DNA of 64,000 nucleotides from Planococcus citri (taxonomy: Eukaryota; Arthropoda; Insecta; Hemiptera; Pseudococcidae). Numbering within the stretch: the stretch's first letter is position 1; the number at the start of each line of letters is the position of its first letter. The position numbers and the translations under genes were made by a program. The stretch covers positions 30,566,001 through 30,630,000 of the forward strand of contig NC_088679.1 of assembly GCF_950023065.1 (NCBI RefSeq), in the 5' to 3' direction. Positions 1 through 13,500 of this stretch are shown one piece after another. The notes under the pieces are model-generated. The model worked only from the letters and a program-made list of their open reading frames with translations, did no database searches and was not told the DNA's origin.

Positions 1-1640
1 TCTCAACTCACCTAACTGCCAACATTTTACGCTACAAAGGTCGAAATTATTTCTAAATTTTATACGTCTTGGAAAACCGAATGCAGTTATTTGGTGCATT
101 CGTCTCTATAATCTTCATTTCCGTACCTTACAGCAGGTACTTTGTTGTTGGTGTAGGTTTCATGGGTTCATATACGAGTTGCAACGTAATGAAAATATTA
201 CTGTAAAACAGGTGTTCTTAATCAAGGGCAAAATGAGACAATCTAGGTATTATTACACATTATGAGACAATACTTCTTGTGTTCCATTATAGAGTAGGTA
301 TAGGTAATATTAACGATCTTATTCTTATTTATAGCACTTTATTTGTCACATTTGTTACAATCATTACAAAGATTACAAACGTTTGAAGAAATGCAATTTA
401 CACGGAATAAAAAGGGAAGCAAGTCAAAAACCTTACTTTTCCTATGTTAACCATGCACTTTTTTTTTTTTTTTTTAGCATAGGTCTTTAGCTTTAGGTAT
501 CTTGTACGTCTGCTGTATTTTCTTTATTTGATTACCTATTTTATTGGTTATTTGTACTTTTTTTCTTGCTAATGCGATATAACTTCTGATAAACTTGACT
601 CGTATTTGCAATTCATTTTGTATGCACATACATTGATTTTCACAGTAGGTACCATTCTTTTAGAACCAATTCTACCACTGGACATGGCTAATTTACACGA
701 AGATAGAGCCATGAATCAAATGTACACCGAATCAGCTTCTCTATCTCTTGATGAAAGGAAAATGGTGGTGTCGATTTGAAATCGATTTAATTGAGAACCA
801 AAAAAATAAGTAAAAATTGTTGTTGAAAAAAAAAAAAAAAAAAAAAACTAAAAATGACACAAAATTGAATGAGCTGACAAAAAATTTACAAAAAATGAAA
901 ACATTATACCAGTCGTAAAATTGATGCTTAAAATGACACTTTTTATTTTACATACCTATACCTACATTTCGACTTTCATTTGAGCAATAAAACATTTGAA
1001 AATGGGCGTCAAGTCTCCTCTCAAGGAAAGTTTTAGATTATGAATTTATGCTCATTGCTCAAGTCAATTCGAAGCTTAAATTTTAAAAAAATTCGGGCAA
1101 AATGTAAAAAACTCGTTTTTAAAGAATTGACATAATTTTAACAGATCTGATTGTTAGATATTTTCCAAGTTCAAATCCAACTTAATATTTGAAAGTCTAG
1201 ATACTTCCGTGTATCTGACAAATGTAGAAATGTCAGAAAACTGGTCAAAGTCTGTGTAATGGTCACATACATTTTTCTTCAATTTATTTAAAGGTTGGCA
1301 TAATGTCATATGTACTATAGTCTATGAATTTTCTTACAAATTTTTAAAAATTCAACAAATCTACCGATTTATTTAGATGAATTTTTCAAAAAATCGTCCG
1401 ACGAATCAATTATTTACAAAATATTGACTCGATAACACTAGAGGAAGTCAAATGTCCTCAAAGTTGAATTTTTCGAGTCAACGTTAAAGGCCCAAACTTT
1501 GCGATACATGATCTTGTACTTAGTTAGTGCCGCTGAGAGTCAATGTGGGTCTGAGGCAAAACAAAAAACGAGGGCCTCTTGAAAAATTTTCACATTCTCT
1601 CCCTCTTCTTAAGCAAGTAGGTATTTGAAAAAAATGGAGG
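1..1640. other. gene-poor stretch
   Basis: No convincing exon is seen in either strand. The stretch is AT-rich, with a T-run near 460-475 and an A-run near 830-847. No splice-bounded reading frame of useful length is present. Confidence 0.5.
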
Positions 1641-2300
1641 TCGAAAATGAGTTGTAAACAAAACATAATTTTTCCACAATTTTTTTACTATAAAAAAATC
1701 GCCCATTCTGCAAAAAATTGATCATCTCATTTTTGTAAAAAAGATTATTGGAGAAGTTTCTTCGAAAAAAGTTCTTTCAAAAACAAGTTTTCTTAAAAAA
1801 GTTTTCTCAAGTTTGAAAATTTCATTTTTGAAAGTTGAGCATTTTTCCATAAGTTTTCTCGTATATGAAGAAGTCACCCACACCCTAAAAAATTTCAAGT
1901 TCTGTTTTCTGTTTGTTAAATTATTGGAGAAGTTTCTTCTAATATGTTTTTACAGAAAGAAGTTTTCTCTAAAAAGAGGTCATTTCAAATGGGAAGTTCC
2001 CGTCATTAGAAGTTTTAATTTTTGTTTGACGCCAAGAACAAGTTTTGTTTCGCGAAAAACAATTTTTGAAGAGAGATTTATACCTACCCTTGTAGCTTCT
2101 TTTGAAAGCAAAGTTTATCAGCTTTTGTTCCATGAAGTTTCCTTTTTCCCTTCATGAATAAAGTTTTCATTTTTTTTCCTTTAAAAAATAAATGAAGTTT
2201 TTATTTTTTCATTTCAAAATGAAGTTTTATTTTTTTCCTTTAAAAATGAAGTTTCTATTTTCCGTTCAAAAATCGTTTTCATTCTTTTCTTTGGCTAAGA
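1640..2300. repeat. dispersed repeat, copy 1 (diverged)
   Basis: This stretch resembles 10060-10480. Shared landmarks in the same order include an 'attgatcat' block, 'ttattggagaagtttcttc', a 'gaacaagttttgtttcgcg' block followed by 'aaaaacaattttt', and a 'tctatgaagtttcattttccc'-like tail. The tail here is made of short T-rich modules each carrying 'atgaagttt'. A 114-codon frame at 1813-2157 is a by-product of this low-complexity DNA. The repeat family is not recognised. Confidence 0.55.
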
Positions 2301-3061
2301 TTTTTTCGCGGGAAATTGTCGAGGGTGACCCCATGAATAATTCCTGAGAGTTACCACCCTGTACCCCTCTTGCTAATTTTTTATGGGGGGGGGGGGCTGA
2401 ACCCTCCCAAAATGGATTTTTCGCAGTTTTCTCCTCAGGGGTGTTGATTTTACGTCGAAAACAGTTCAGTACCTACTCTTTTGTTCTACGTTAAATTTCC
2501 GATCTAGCGATATATCAACTGTCCTTCTACCCCCAAGGGAGATGGGGCTACAACCATTCAAATGAGAGGGGGTTCCTAAAAAACACAAAAAAACTATCGG
2601 TGCATAAGAGGGGTGAAATGGCCCCCGGAAGCGTTTGGGTTGATACTAGCATGGAAGGTGGGTACCATAGAGAAACTACCACGTAAAAAATTTCAGATCC
2701 ACACCACTTCCCCTTTCTGGGGAACCCCCCTTGTTTTGAAATTTCAATAATACTTATCTCAGCCCCATTTTAACCAATTTTGAAAATTTTTCTGGAAGTT
2801 ACGTATATTCTTAGTAGATATGCCCACAAAAATTTTCAACCCCCTCCCCTCATATTTACCCCTCAAAAAAAGCGTTTTTTTATGCCTATTAACAATCAAA
2901 GATTGCGAGGTACAATTTTGGAATCACGTTTTTTGCATGTATTTTTGGCCCCCAAACATCACATACTTTTTTTTTAGAAATGTTTGCTTTGGTGTGCCGT
3001 GGTGAAAAATTGGAAGAATGTGTTTTGGGGGGTAGGGGGTGAAATGGGAATTTTGAGAAAA
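2301..3061. other. non-coding, C/G-homopolymer-rich stretch
   Basis: This stretch contains runs such as G10 near 2386 and many short 'cccctc' blocks. Short frames on both strands overlap one another and have no coding character. No gene is seen. Confidence 0.4.
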
Positions 3062-3632
3062 ATAACTATTAATGAGTAGGGTATCGTTTTCATATGATTC
3101 GATGCCGCTGAGCACGATTATGACCTCAGATTTTCTGCTACACTTACCTAGCCCTCTCCAGAGCCCCTCAGCCCCCTCAATTTTCACAATTTTTGAAATA
3201 AAGTTATTTTGAGGGCATTATGGTGTCATTTTCATATGATTCGATACCGCTGAGCACGATTATGACCTCAGATTTTCTGCTACACTCACCTAGCCCTCTC
3301 CAGAGCTCCTCAGCCCTCTCAATTTTCACGATTTTTGAAATAAAGTTATTTTGATGATGTTGGTTTCATTGCTAAATACATAGGTAACTATTAATGAGTA
3401 GGGTATCGTTTTCATATGATTCGATACCGCTGAGCACGATCATGACCTCAGATTTTCTGCTACACTCACCTAGCCCTCTCCAGAGCTCCTCAGCCCCCTC
3501 AATTTTCACGATTTTTGAAATAAAGTTATTTTGATGACATTGGTGTCGTTTTCATATGATTCGATACCGCTGAGCACGAATATGACCTCAGATTTTCTGC
3601 TACGGTCACTCAGTTCTCTCCAGAGTCCTCAG
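3062..3632. repeat. tandem array, four units of about 140-180 bp
   Basis: The core 'catatgattcgataccgct' (or one-base variants) starts at 3091, 3233, 3413 and 3553, so spacings are 142, 180 and 140 bp. Each unit continues with 'gagcacgattatgacctcag', 'attttctgctacac', 'ctagccctctccagagc' and a 'cctcaattttcac' tail. The 180-bp interval carries a second copy of the 'aactattaatgagtaggg' block that also precedes unit 1. A partial inverted copy follows at 3671-3746. Confidence 0.85.
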
Positions 3633-3670
3633 CCTCCAACAAGACACATTTTCAAAAAACTTTACCAATA

Positions 3671-3746
3671 GTGAAAATTGCGGGGGAGCTGAGGGCTCTG
3701 GACAGGGCTAGGTAAATGTGGCAGAAAATCTGAGCCCTGAGGTCAT
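3671..3746 (-). repeat. inverted partial copy of the 3.1-3.6 kb array unit
   Basis: Read on the - strand, this stretch gives 'atgacctcagg', 'agattttctgcc', 'acctagccctgtcc', 'agagccctcagc' and 'caattttcac', the same order as in the direct units. The array plus this copy therefore forms an imperfect inverted repeat. Confidence 0.75.
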
Positions 3747-3749
3747 ATT

Positions 3750-6700
3750 TTTCAAATTACTTGGATGTTCAAAACGAAGTGTTCATTTAATTTTCAAAAT
3801 AAGTAAAAATTGCATATGCATATATCCTTTTAAAAACGAAGCACACAAGCTTTCTGGAAAACGAAGACTACCTATGGGAAAATTTTCCATAGAACCTTTT
3901 TTGTAGGAATGTTGAATTCTATTACAAAGAACGGTTCTCTGCACATTTTTGGTAGGTATTTTCAAAATTGAAGGATATATACTTACGCCAGGTTAAAAAT
4001 ATGAGAGAAAACGTTTCGAACGTTTAGATTATAGAGAATTTAAAAACACTCTTCACCCTTCACTTTTCAGGTCTAGACTGCGGGAGACAAATACGGTGCG
4101 TATCCGTAATACGCAAAATTTATTCGTACCTAATCCGGAAAAATATCTAAGGTTTATGACCTTTTTTTTGTTTTGTTTTCAAACAAAGTGTGTCTATTAA
4201 GTGCCCTTCCTCTAAAAATCGTTTTTTTTTTGTCGAATTTTGCATTGAATAAAACTTGAAAGTTGTTCGACGAATTGAAGAAAATATATTCAGATAAATA
4301 AATACGTAAAGGTATACCGACTTTACCAGCGCAGTTTTCAAAAGAACGATTCGAACTAAAACGAAATAATAAAATTACCCATGATTCAGCTTGCAAAATA
4401 TTAATCTACGATTATCCTAAATCGTATCCACGAAATAAATCAGTTAGATAGGTGCTTACTTATATTCGAAAAAAATTCGTTAACCTTGATATACCTAACC
4501 AAGAATTATAATACGAAAGCAAAAACTAGTCTCCTGTATTGAAATATAATTTGCATAACTTAAATGTCAGTTTATCTGAAAATCGAGATGATTTAATTCC
4601 GCAGAACAGAGAATGCGAAAAAAATAATAATCAAAATGCTCAATTTATTTTTTCGTAGGTACAAATACCTAAGCATTATTTTTCACCATTTCAAATAAAT
4701 CATAATCTTATATTATTATTCTTTTGAAAAAACATGTCGCAAAGGCTGTTGGGTGTTTTTTTTCCTGAAAAATTATTACCTACCTATATATTTTATTACG
4801 CACGTCAGTATTGCTTATATACTTGCCGCTGTAGTAGGGGGAAAAACCGCGAAAGTTTACGAATAATAATAAAAGTTGCGATAAAAATAAAAAATGTTTA
4901 GTCAGAGATTTGCAAAACTGTTTTCACAAATTCAAAAATCTACCTAGGTAAATATATCGACCCAATTTTGCAAATTTTAAAGCAAATATTTTTGGTTGAA
5001 AAGAAAAATAATAAAGTTGTTTCATTACGAGACATTTTTTTTCTCAGTAAATACAATAGGTAAAAGTAATCGAAGCTTATAATAAGCACCTTTGAATGTG
5101 AGTAGGCGATATCTAGTACGTAGCTTATTGAGCTTATGATGAATGGTTATCGCGACAGTACATCGGCCTATTTAATTACATATAATAGACTTTATTGTAC
5201 TTAGCAACAGGTACTTACCTATCTTGAAATTTCTTATTAACCAAATGCAAGTATTAGTTAAAACATTATAATTTGTTGTAAAAGTAGAAGGATTATTCTC
5301 ACCAAGCTTTTTCAATGATCCGTTCTCATATACTTCGAAAGCTTTTCACATTGGTTGTATTATGATTCGCAAATCTTCTTAAGGTATATACTAAGTACTA
5401 TAGGTTCATACTTCTAATGCTTTTCCTTATAAAGAAAATTAACTCAATTCTTTCGACTAATGGCGTGTACGGTTTAAGCAATAAAATAATATAACGAGTT
5501 GAAAGCTTTTCGAGATATATTCAAGTGCGCCAAATTAGTACTTATTTTTCATCTCGTACCTATCCAACTTTTTCTTTCATTTACTTTATTTCAAGAAATG
5601 CTTACTCGCTGCATCGGTGTTTACATTATTATAAACTTTTGCCACTTTTACCATTATCTAATCATTTTCGCCGGAAATTTACCAAAAGGTGGCGAGTTTG
5701 AATTTTGCATCGAAGCGAAAATCATACGGAGTGTTTTTCCAATGGTATTAATTTAATTTGCTCGAGACAGCGTTAGTTTGTTGAATTTGTTTGGTACCTG
5801 CTTGAGAAGTCTGAAGGAGAGTAATTTACTTTTTTGAGAAATGATCAAGATGGATTATTAATTGTGGTTAGATTTTTTCACCCATCGTAAGAGCAATTTT
5901 TTAAAAACATTGATGAATATTGCAGCTTTAGAAGTTTTCAATTGGCCAATCAGAGAAAAATTTACTGAAATCTTCGTAACCAAAATTTCAGGCTGGGCTA
6001 AAATTCAAACTGAACGATAGATAGAAGCTTATTTTTGTATTTTTCAATAATACTCTCATCTCGACATATTTTTACATATTCATAAAATAAAACCGAGTAA
6101 AACCCATTTGCAAATTCTCGAGTAATTTTCGTGTTTAAAATTTAAAATTGAATATCTAAAAATGAATATTCAACGAGAACGCCTTCCAAGTTTGATAAAG
6201 TAACCGAATACAGTATCGTTGATGGAGTAGTATAACCGAAAGATGCGAAGGCGTATAATGAAAGAATATTTTATTAGCTTAGATTAATTTCCTCACGATT
6301 CGATAAAATAATCCGAAAGGGAGTCTAATGAAAAATTTAACATATCTAAACCTGCAATTTATTTGTATAAGTGTTTCGAGTAAATTTCAATATTTAATCC
6401 TCAGTTGTGAATTACATTCTTCTATCAATAATTACCTACCAGTTAGACTTGAAAAGCAACTTTATTTGATTTTAACGCAGATATTAGAATTATTTATTGC
6501 AACAATATCCATAATCTAACACTGAAGAACAAAGGAGTGCTCCAGAAGGTCAAGTTTACCCTTTGGTTGAGATTATTTTTCAACACCCCAATGCACTTAA
6601 TTTCTACGACCCTTGTTCTTGATCTTGAAGAATGCAAGCTAAAAACCACAGGTCAATCAAATTGTACTCAATATTGCAATAATTAATTCTCGATAACACC

Positions 6701-6965
6701 ATTAAATTAACAATCGCAAAGTCGACTTGCAAAACTATTCGACTCGAGAATTTAGCAATCTTTATCATTAATGTTTTCAAGCACAGAAATTATTACAAAA
6801 TATTTCGTTATACTTACGTTGAAGATTTTAAAACAATTATATTGTGGTTCGATGGAAGCTTCAGCTTTTGGCAACTTTCTCATCATAAAGCAAACAATAC
6901 AGACGTGTCTTTTGTTATCACTTAACGTGAATTGTTAACTTGGTTAAAATATTTAATATACATTA
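3750..6965. other. gene-poor stretch
   Basis: Ordinary AT-rich sequence. The longest frames (for example 5499-5756, 85 codons) have no flanking splice sites, homology or compositional support that I can see. Confidence 0.45.
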
Positions 6966-7349
6966 TGAAGAGTGATATTCCAAAACTCGCTTTGTCCATT
7001 TTTATCAAAGTTGGGTTTTCAGTGGTATCTGGTAGATGAAGTATTAACTCACATTCCTACATCATCAACCTACCAAAATGAGGTGTTAAACTCACCTAAA
7101 TAGCCAATTCAATAAAAATTTTAAAAAAAATGATGTTCCAAAACGCGCTTTGTCCATTTTTATTGAAATTTTTTTCAGCAGTATTTAGTGGATGAAATGT
7201 ATACCTACACTCCTACATCATAAATCCACCCAAATAAAGTGCTAAACTCGCCTAAAAAGCCAATTTACCCGTTTAAAAGGAAACTGTTTTTCCTTTCTCC
7301 TGAAAAGTTGTGAAAATGGACAAAGCGAGTTTTGGAATATCACTCTTCA
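6966..7349. mobile_element. MITE-like element with about 35-bp inverted ends
   Basis: The left end 'tgaagagtgatattccaaaa' is matched in inverse orientation by the right end 'ttttggaatatcactcttca', and the match continues inward through 'ctcgctttgtccattttt'. The element is 384 bp and is flanked by TA on both sides (6964-6965 and 7350-7351). Inside, a block of about 157 bp beginning 'ttccaaaac.cgctttgtcc' is present twice in direct orientation (from 6979 and 7136). There is no coding capacity. TA targets point to a Tc1/mariner-like source, but the family is not identified. Confidence 0.8.
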
Positions 7350-7351
7350 TA

Positions 7352-8764
7352 TGTACCTACTTAGGTACTTAAAAAACATTTACAAGGATAAGCTTTCTTT
7401 GGTATACACAATAAAAAAGGGATAGATAGGTACCTAAGCAAGAGAAACGAAATGTGATTATGCGAATGTGAAAATTGAAAGAACCAATGTAGTTCTACAT
7501 ACATTGGTGGCAGTTTACTTGTAGAAATAATTCAGTTTTTGCGGAAATCACTTCCGTTTTGTCGTTTACGTGTTTTACATGCTTGGGTACTATCTATTGA
7601 AAATTATTTACATAAAATGGTCGACACGAGTTGCGATTCTGATAACTATGGTGTAAAAGTATATAGATACAATGTTATTCCTTTGGGATTAGGACATAAA
7701 TGCAGAAATTTTCTAACCTCTATAAAATCTGATGTTATGCACGATTGCAATGTCCCGTGTTAAACGTTGTATATTTCGTAACTTTTCCGCAACGATAACT
7801 ATTTTTGTTCGATTATCGAATGTACGAATATCTGCGTTGAATATTTATTTTGGTCCATCTATGTGTTGTGTACTTTATTATTCTCGTATTAATATTTTGT
7901 TCGCACTTGAATTTTATTGTTTTGAGAATGAGAATGTTCCTAATAAGTATTTATTTGTAAAAAATCTTTTCTGTATGTTTTTTGAATGATAAGATGAAAT
8001 CAAATTGAAATGAATTGAAATACGTAGAACTTGACTAGGTACAATAAGTGGCTTGAAATTTTCAATTTTTCTAATAAGTAGGTAGGAATGCAAATTGCAA
8101 TGTGTGACAGAAAATTTTCCAGAGTGATCAAGCGAAAATTGAAAATTGATCAAAAATAGGTACTTACAACATCAATCCAAATTTCCAAAGTTGAATTTCA
8201 TTTTTGTCAAATTTTTAAATGTTAATTTTTTTGAAGCCTCTGGAAAATTTTAAACTTTTCAGTTTTAGAAAACTTATTAAGCATAGGTAAACCGTATAAA
8301 AAAAGCAAAAATGAAATTTTGCATCTTTTCAGCGAAGGAACAAAATCCAAAAATGTATCAAAGCCTCTATGCAACCATTACATGATCAAACAAATTTCAG
8401 CTTTTCATCTCAATCATATCAAAATTTCAATTTTCCCACGGAAATATTTAGTGCTTCAATTTTTCTCAATTTTTCCAAGTATTTGGCATGAAATTGGATG
8501 TCTAGAATTTTGTTTGTTGGTGTGTTTTTCATGCGTTTTCAATTTTTTGTTCAGTCCAAATTGTTTTGGCTCGTTGAGATGCCTATTGCAACGTTGGAGG
8601 AGGGGGAGAGCTGGATGAGGAGGTGGCAATGAAAGTTCACCTAGAGCAGAAAATACTCGGCCCGGGACCTGATAGAATTAAATGTGAAGAGAATCAAAAT
8701 CCAATCAGAATAGAAAAAGATTAAAATTATTGAGCTTTAGTAAAATAATACCAGCGAAAAATGA
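7352..8764. other. gene-poor stretch
   Basis: Frames at 7539-7763, 7732-7989 and 8319-8618 are short, lack splice context and look like chance frames. Nothing else is recognised. Confidence 0.4.
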
Positions 8765-9042
8765 TGGGATCTGATCAGATCCGGACATTCCATGCATTCA
8801 ATTTGACTTGATTAGATTTGATCAGATCTGAGTTCTGGTTCTAATTTGGATTTGGTCTGTTCAGACCGGAATAGATTCAATGTGGGAGACAGCTAATTAT
8901 GGATCCAACCAGATCGGAATAGATATGATCAGATCAGATCTGGGCATTCGTCCTAGGATCCAATTAGATTTGATTAGATCTAGTCAGATCAGGATTTCAA
9001 TCGGATTAGATGTGTTCAAATCTGATCAAATCCAATCATTTT
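8765..9042. repeat. degenerate GATCAGATC-type short tandem repeat
   Basis: Many copies of a 10-11 base motif near 'gatcagatct' or 'gattagattt' occur, some separated by TTGGAT-type variants. Because GATC is self-complementary, the array is rich in short hairpins. The 89-codon frame at 8880-9149 reads through it and is a by-product. Confidence 0.75.
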
Positions 9043-10059
9043 TACTCCATGTTGTGGTAAATGCAAAAATGGACAATATATTTTTTTTTATTTTTTTTTG
9101 CATTTTCAACACACTCACTGTATTCTACGTGTCATTTGTTAACTTTTGATGTACTCGTGGTCTTGATTCGGTAAAAAATTCGATAACTTTTCCACTTCCC
9201 AAAAAAATTTTTAGGGGAGTGAAAAAATGTTGAAAAATTTTTTTTTTTAAAAACTCGCTAAAATGAACAAAAAATCAACTATTGATCATTTCTGATGTTT
9301 TTTATGTAAAAAACTCGTCCTAGAAATACATTTTTCGTCAAATATATTAGTAAAACGTTAAAAAAGAGTAATAATTTTAAAATTCAGTAAAACTGTGAAT
9401 CACTTCTATAACGTGTAACTCATCATGTGACCGTGGAAGTTTATTTTTTTTGTAATTTCAAACCATTTTCAAGTTATTTAGGGCAAAAAAATATTTATGG
9501 TAAGCGCAAAAATGAAAAAAAAAATCGTTTTTGCAATTACCCCGAGTCGATTTTTTCTGGGGTAGTTGCAAAAACGCAATTTACGTAGCCAAAATTTTGA
9601 AAAATTTCAAATTGCGATATCTTACCTTAAACTTTAATCCTTCATGACCCTAAATCGTGAAAATTCCAGATAAATCGACAGTTTTTTCTATTTCACATGC
9701 ATTTTTTTAAAAAACACCTGCTCTCACTTTACTTATGAGTGATTTCAACATGCTTTGATAAAAGTGTTTGCTACGGAGCGACAAGTTGAACCCGGCGAGT
9801 TGTGACCAAGTAAATATATCGGTAAAGGTTGTTGCTTCGACACCCCCTAGTTGGCACAACCAGAAAATTGATATTTTTTTGCATGAGGTCACAATTTTGC
9901 AATTGCCCCACTCTACCTTAATCATTTAATATGTTTCTAACCTAGGTATTGGTTATCTACATAGGTCTATGTGTCAATAATTTTAGTTAAATCTAAAGGT
10001 TTTTGAGAGAAAAAAAATGAGATTGAAACAAAGTAGAACAGAGCCAATATGAGCCTGTG
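9043..10059. other. gene-poor stretch
   Basis: AT-rich sequence with A/T homopolymers. No exon or intact element is seen. Confidence 0.4.
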
Positions 10060-10480
10060 AAAAAAATGACCACCCTTTTTCAAAAATTGAGCTCAAAAAT
10101 GAGTTGTTCACAAAAGATCATTTTTTCACAAGTTCTTTCTCTGTCTCCAACTCAAAAAATTGATCATTTCTTTCTTTAAAAAAAAGTTTATTGGAGAAGT
10201 TTCTTCTATAAATTTTTAAGGTTTCCTTTGTTAGAAGTTTTAAATTTTGAAATTTGAGATCAAGAACAAATTTTGTTTCGCGAAAAACAATTTTGCGATA
10301 GAGATTCTTTTCTCTGGTAGAGGAGTTTTTTTTCGAGAAAGTTTTTCACAAAAGAATTTTTTTGAAGCCAGCTTTTTGTTCTATGAAGTTTTCATTTTCC
10401 CTTCAAAAATGAAGTTTTAAGTTTTTCTTATTCAAAAACAAAGGTTGCATTTTCTCTTCAAAAATAAACGTTGCATAAGG
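10060..10480. repeat. dispersed repeat, copy 2 (diverged)
   Basis: Same landmark order as 1640-2300: 'attgatcattt', 'ttattggagaagtttcttct', 'gaacaaattttgtttcgcg', 'aaaaacaatttt' and a 'ctatgaagttttcattttcc' tail. It is shorter than copy 1. A C-run and 'ccttcgctctgttagtgac' follow. Confidence 0.55.
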
Positions 10481-10559
10481 CAGACTCTCTCCAAAAAATG
10501 AAATAAATTTTTCATGACCCCCCCCCCCCCCCTCCCTTCGCTCTGTTAGTGACACTAAC

Positions 10560-13500
10560 TACTGAGAACTATTTAAAATAAAAACAAAATACAAATTGAA
10601 AGTAGAAAATGAATTAGGTAAAATAGATTTAAATTAAGTTAAAATCATGATAAAATATAATCAAAATAAAATGAAATCAAACAACAATAGAAATAAACTT
10701 GAGATATACGAAACTAAATTAGAATCGAACAAAAATGAAATGAAATAAAACTGAATTAAAATCAAATTATTAAAATAGAATTAAATTCACCTCAAAGTAA
10801 ATTAATTAGATCAAATTAAAATGGAAATAAATTGGAATATAGGTTAGAGTAAAATTAAAATAAATTAAAATATTTCCACGATAAATATCTATGTAGTTTT
10901 TCACATTTTTTTTGAGATTCTGTGTTTTTTGTTTTGAAAATTGAGACTATTTTTATGCCTTAAAACTACGCATTTGCACGCATTTCCGAAGATTCGAAAT
11001 CCTGTAGGACACTCAATATTTACCCAAGCAGCTGGATTTCGGTTTGTACCTAAATACTCTGCAAATTGATTGACGCATTTTGAACAAAATTAATTTAAAA
11101 TTTTTTATTTTTTTCATCTACCTATCTTTTAAAATATTTGCAGCATGGTAGAAGCAGAAATTTTTTTAAATTATAGCTCATCAGTACTCAGTAAAGCTGT
11201 TTCAAGAAAACAAAAAAATTTACACATTTTAAAATATAGAATTCAGTTTTTATCTGCGTCAATTTGTGGGAAGAAAAATGATGGTGTTGGAGGAAGGAGT
11301 AATTGGCTACAAGTTTTCAAAAATTGAACTTTTAGGGATGGTAGAGCATATCTCCTTGGTAAAATAACTCATTAAAATAGCCAACACTGAATTTTATACA
11401 AAATGTGTCCACTAACTTTTGGACTTTCTGTTTTTTGTTTTTTTTTTTAACCGAAAGAAAAAGCTACTCATAATTATGAAACGGTACATATCGAAAACGA
11501 AATGTTTCAGGACAAAAATCGTATAAAATTCAATTTTTTCATCAACAAAGTGTCATCAGATTTTTGCTAAGACGTACGGTTTGTTCGGCATGATACATTT
11601 TTCAAAATCACAAACGATATTGTTTTGACGAAGAGTTGAAAAATATAGTAAACTCTTACGCTTTGGTCAATGCGTCAATCAATATTATGCACGATACTGT
11701 ACCTCTTACTTTTTGCACAGTTGTTATGCGCACTTAAAAATTTTAAATCAACGATATCATTTAAAAAAAATTTTTTACTTCAAAGTACCTATAAATTATC
11801 TTTTTGAAGTTTTCAAAAGAGTTCACAATGACACTGACTCCGCCGTACTTATAGTATGTTCATTTCTCATACTGCTTTGAGAGTAGAACAATTTCAGAAA
11901 AAAAGTTTCGAGCCTCTGGTGCTTCAGATGGACGTATACGAGAGTTATTTCGCGACAGAAATTTTCACGAGTCTTTGCTCAAATACTATGTAATTAGCTA
12001 AAAAAAAAAAAAGAATGCACGAAAATAGTTGGAAATTTAAACAAAATTCTCGTAATATTTTTGTGAAATCTACGCAGATTTTTCAAGAAGACAGAAATTC
12101 CATCTCGTTGACTCACCTTCACTTTCGCGGTTCACCATTAATTAACCAACTCGCGAATATGCGACTTTCATACGACCCAACCAATGATTCCCTCTCCAGC
12201 TGTTAACTTTTTCTCATTTGTCGTTCGATGAAAAAAAAAAGACGGAAGACGTGCCGAATAATCGTAGGTAATCTAATTAGATATTTTATGAATTAAAAAT
12301 TCCCACTTGATTCAAATTCGACACAGCTTCCTGAGGTGTCGTCTCATCGCGATTTGCATTGTAGGTACCTAATATTCTCGATCAAAGTCGCATCAGGAAA
12401 TAAGGACATTTATTACTAAGTATTGATAGAAATCGAGAGTTGGAAATAATTTTACAGGAATTTAGCAGCGGCGAACTAGTATCGGTATTGTCGACTACCT
12501 ATCCTATCGATTAAATAAATTTCGCGGTTGACATTAAAGATATTCGTCATTATGTAACAACTCGTTGTCAAATATTGTTGCAGGTCGTTGATACCCATTA
12601 CCTACACCACTGCAGTGCTATGGGGTTTTGGTAAAAATTAAAATATACGGTGCTGGTTCGCAGCATCATAAACGTAAAATTTCTAGTCTAAACTGAATTA
12701 ATTTATTATAATCTAGACTCACCTCGTAGGTTAACTTTCCTTCTATGTATTAGAATTTTAAATACGAAGCATTACCTGCTATACTAAGTTGTTAAAATTT
12801 GGAAACTAGTTTGGTTCTTTTTTTGTCTTTTTTTTGCTGCCTAGTTCTTTATGTTTCAAGTGTCACCGAACCTGTTCATCTTCGCGACAATATTCACGCT
12901 GCGGTTGATTGTGTAATATGTAACATCTGGTCAGATTTTAATTATTGCGGGTATCAATTTATCAATGGAAATATTTCCATTTTATTCGGAATTTTACGAC
13001 TTTATATTCCACGATCAGGAAGTGTTGAATAACATGAGGAAAATATGTTTCAAAAATTCCGAATTCAATCTAGTCAAAGATGGAAAAATTACAATCCCCT
13101 GAATCTGGATTTGTATTCGTGTATTAATTTTCTTTCCTTTGCCAATCGCTTGAAACCATTGATGCATTAGTGTAGATTTTTGTTTGTCTCCAAATCAACT
13201 CGAAATTCATCTGTTTTTCACGAATAACTTGGAAAGTTGAAACTACGTGACAATAAATTGAAGTCGACGAAGGAAAAAATACTCGAAATAAACAACAACA
13301 TCTTCAAATCATTCGAGACACTGTATCCGGAATATTTTAAATGTAAACGAGAAAAGTTGTAAGAGACTTAGGTATGTCATGTCGATAGCAACAGCTTCAA
13401 GTTGAAAGTAAGTATCTACCTATACCTTTGACAAAAAACAAAACACCGAAAAAAGGTTTGAAATTATACTTCAAAACGTAACAGAAAGTAATGAATTACA

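Noticed and set aside
12799..13032. 77-codon frame starting with a hydrophobic, signal-like run
   Set aside because: It has no ATG (TTG start), the hydrophobic run comes from a T-rich stretch, and no splice sites fit.
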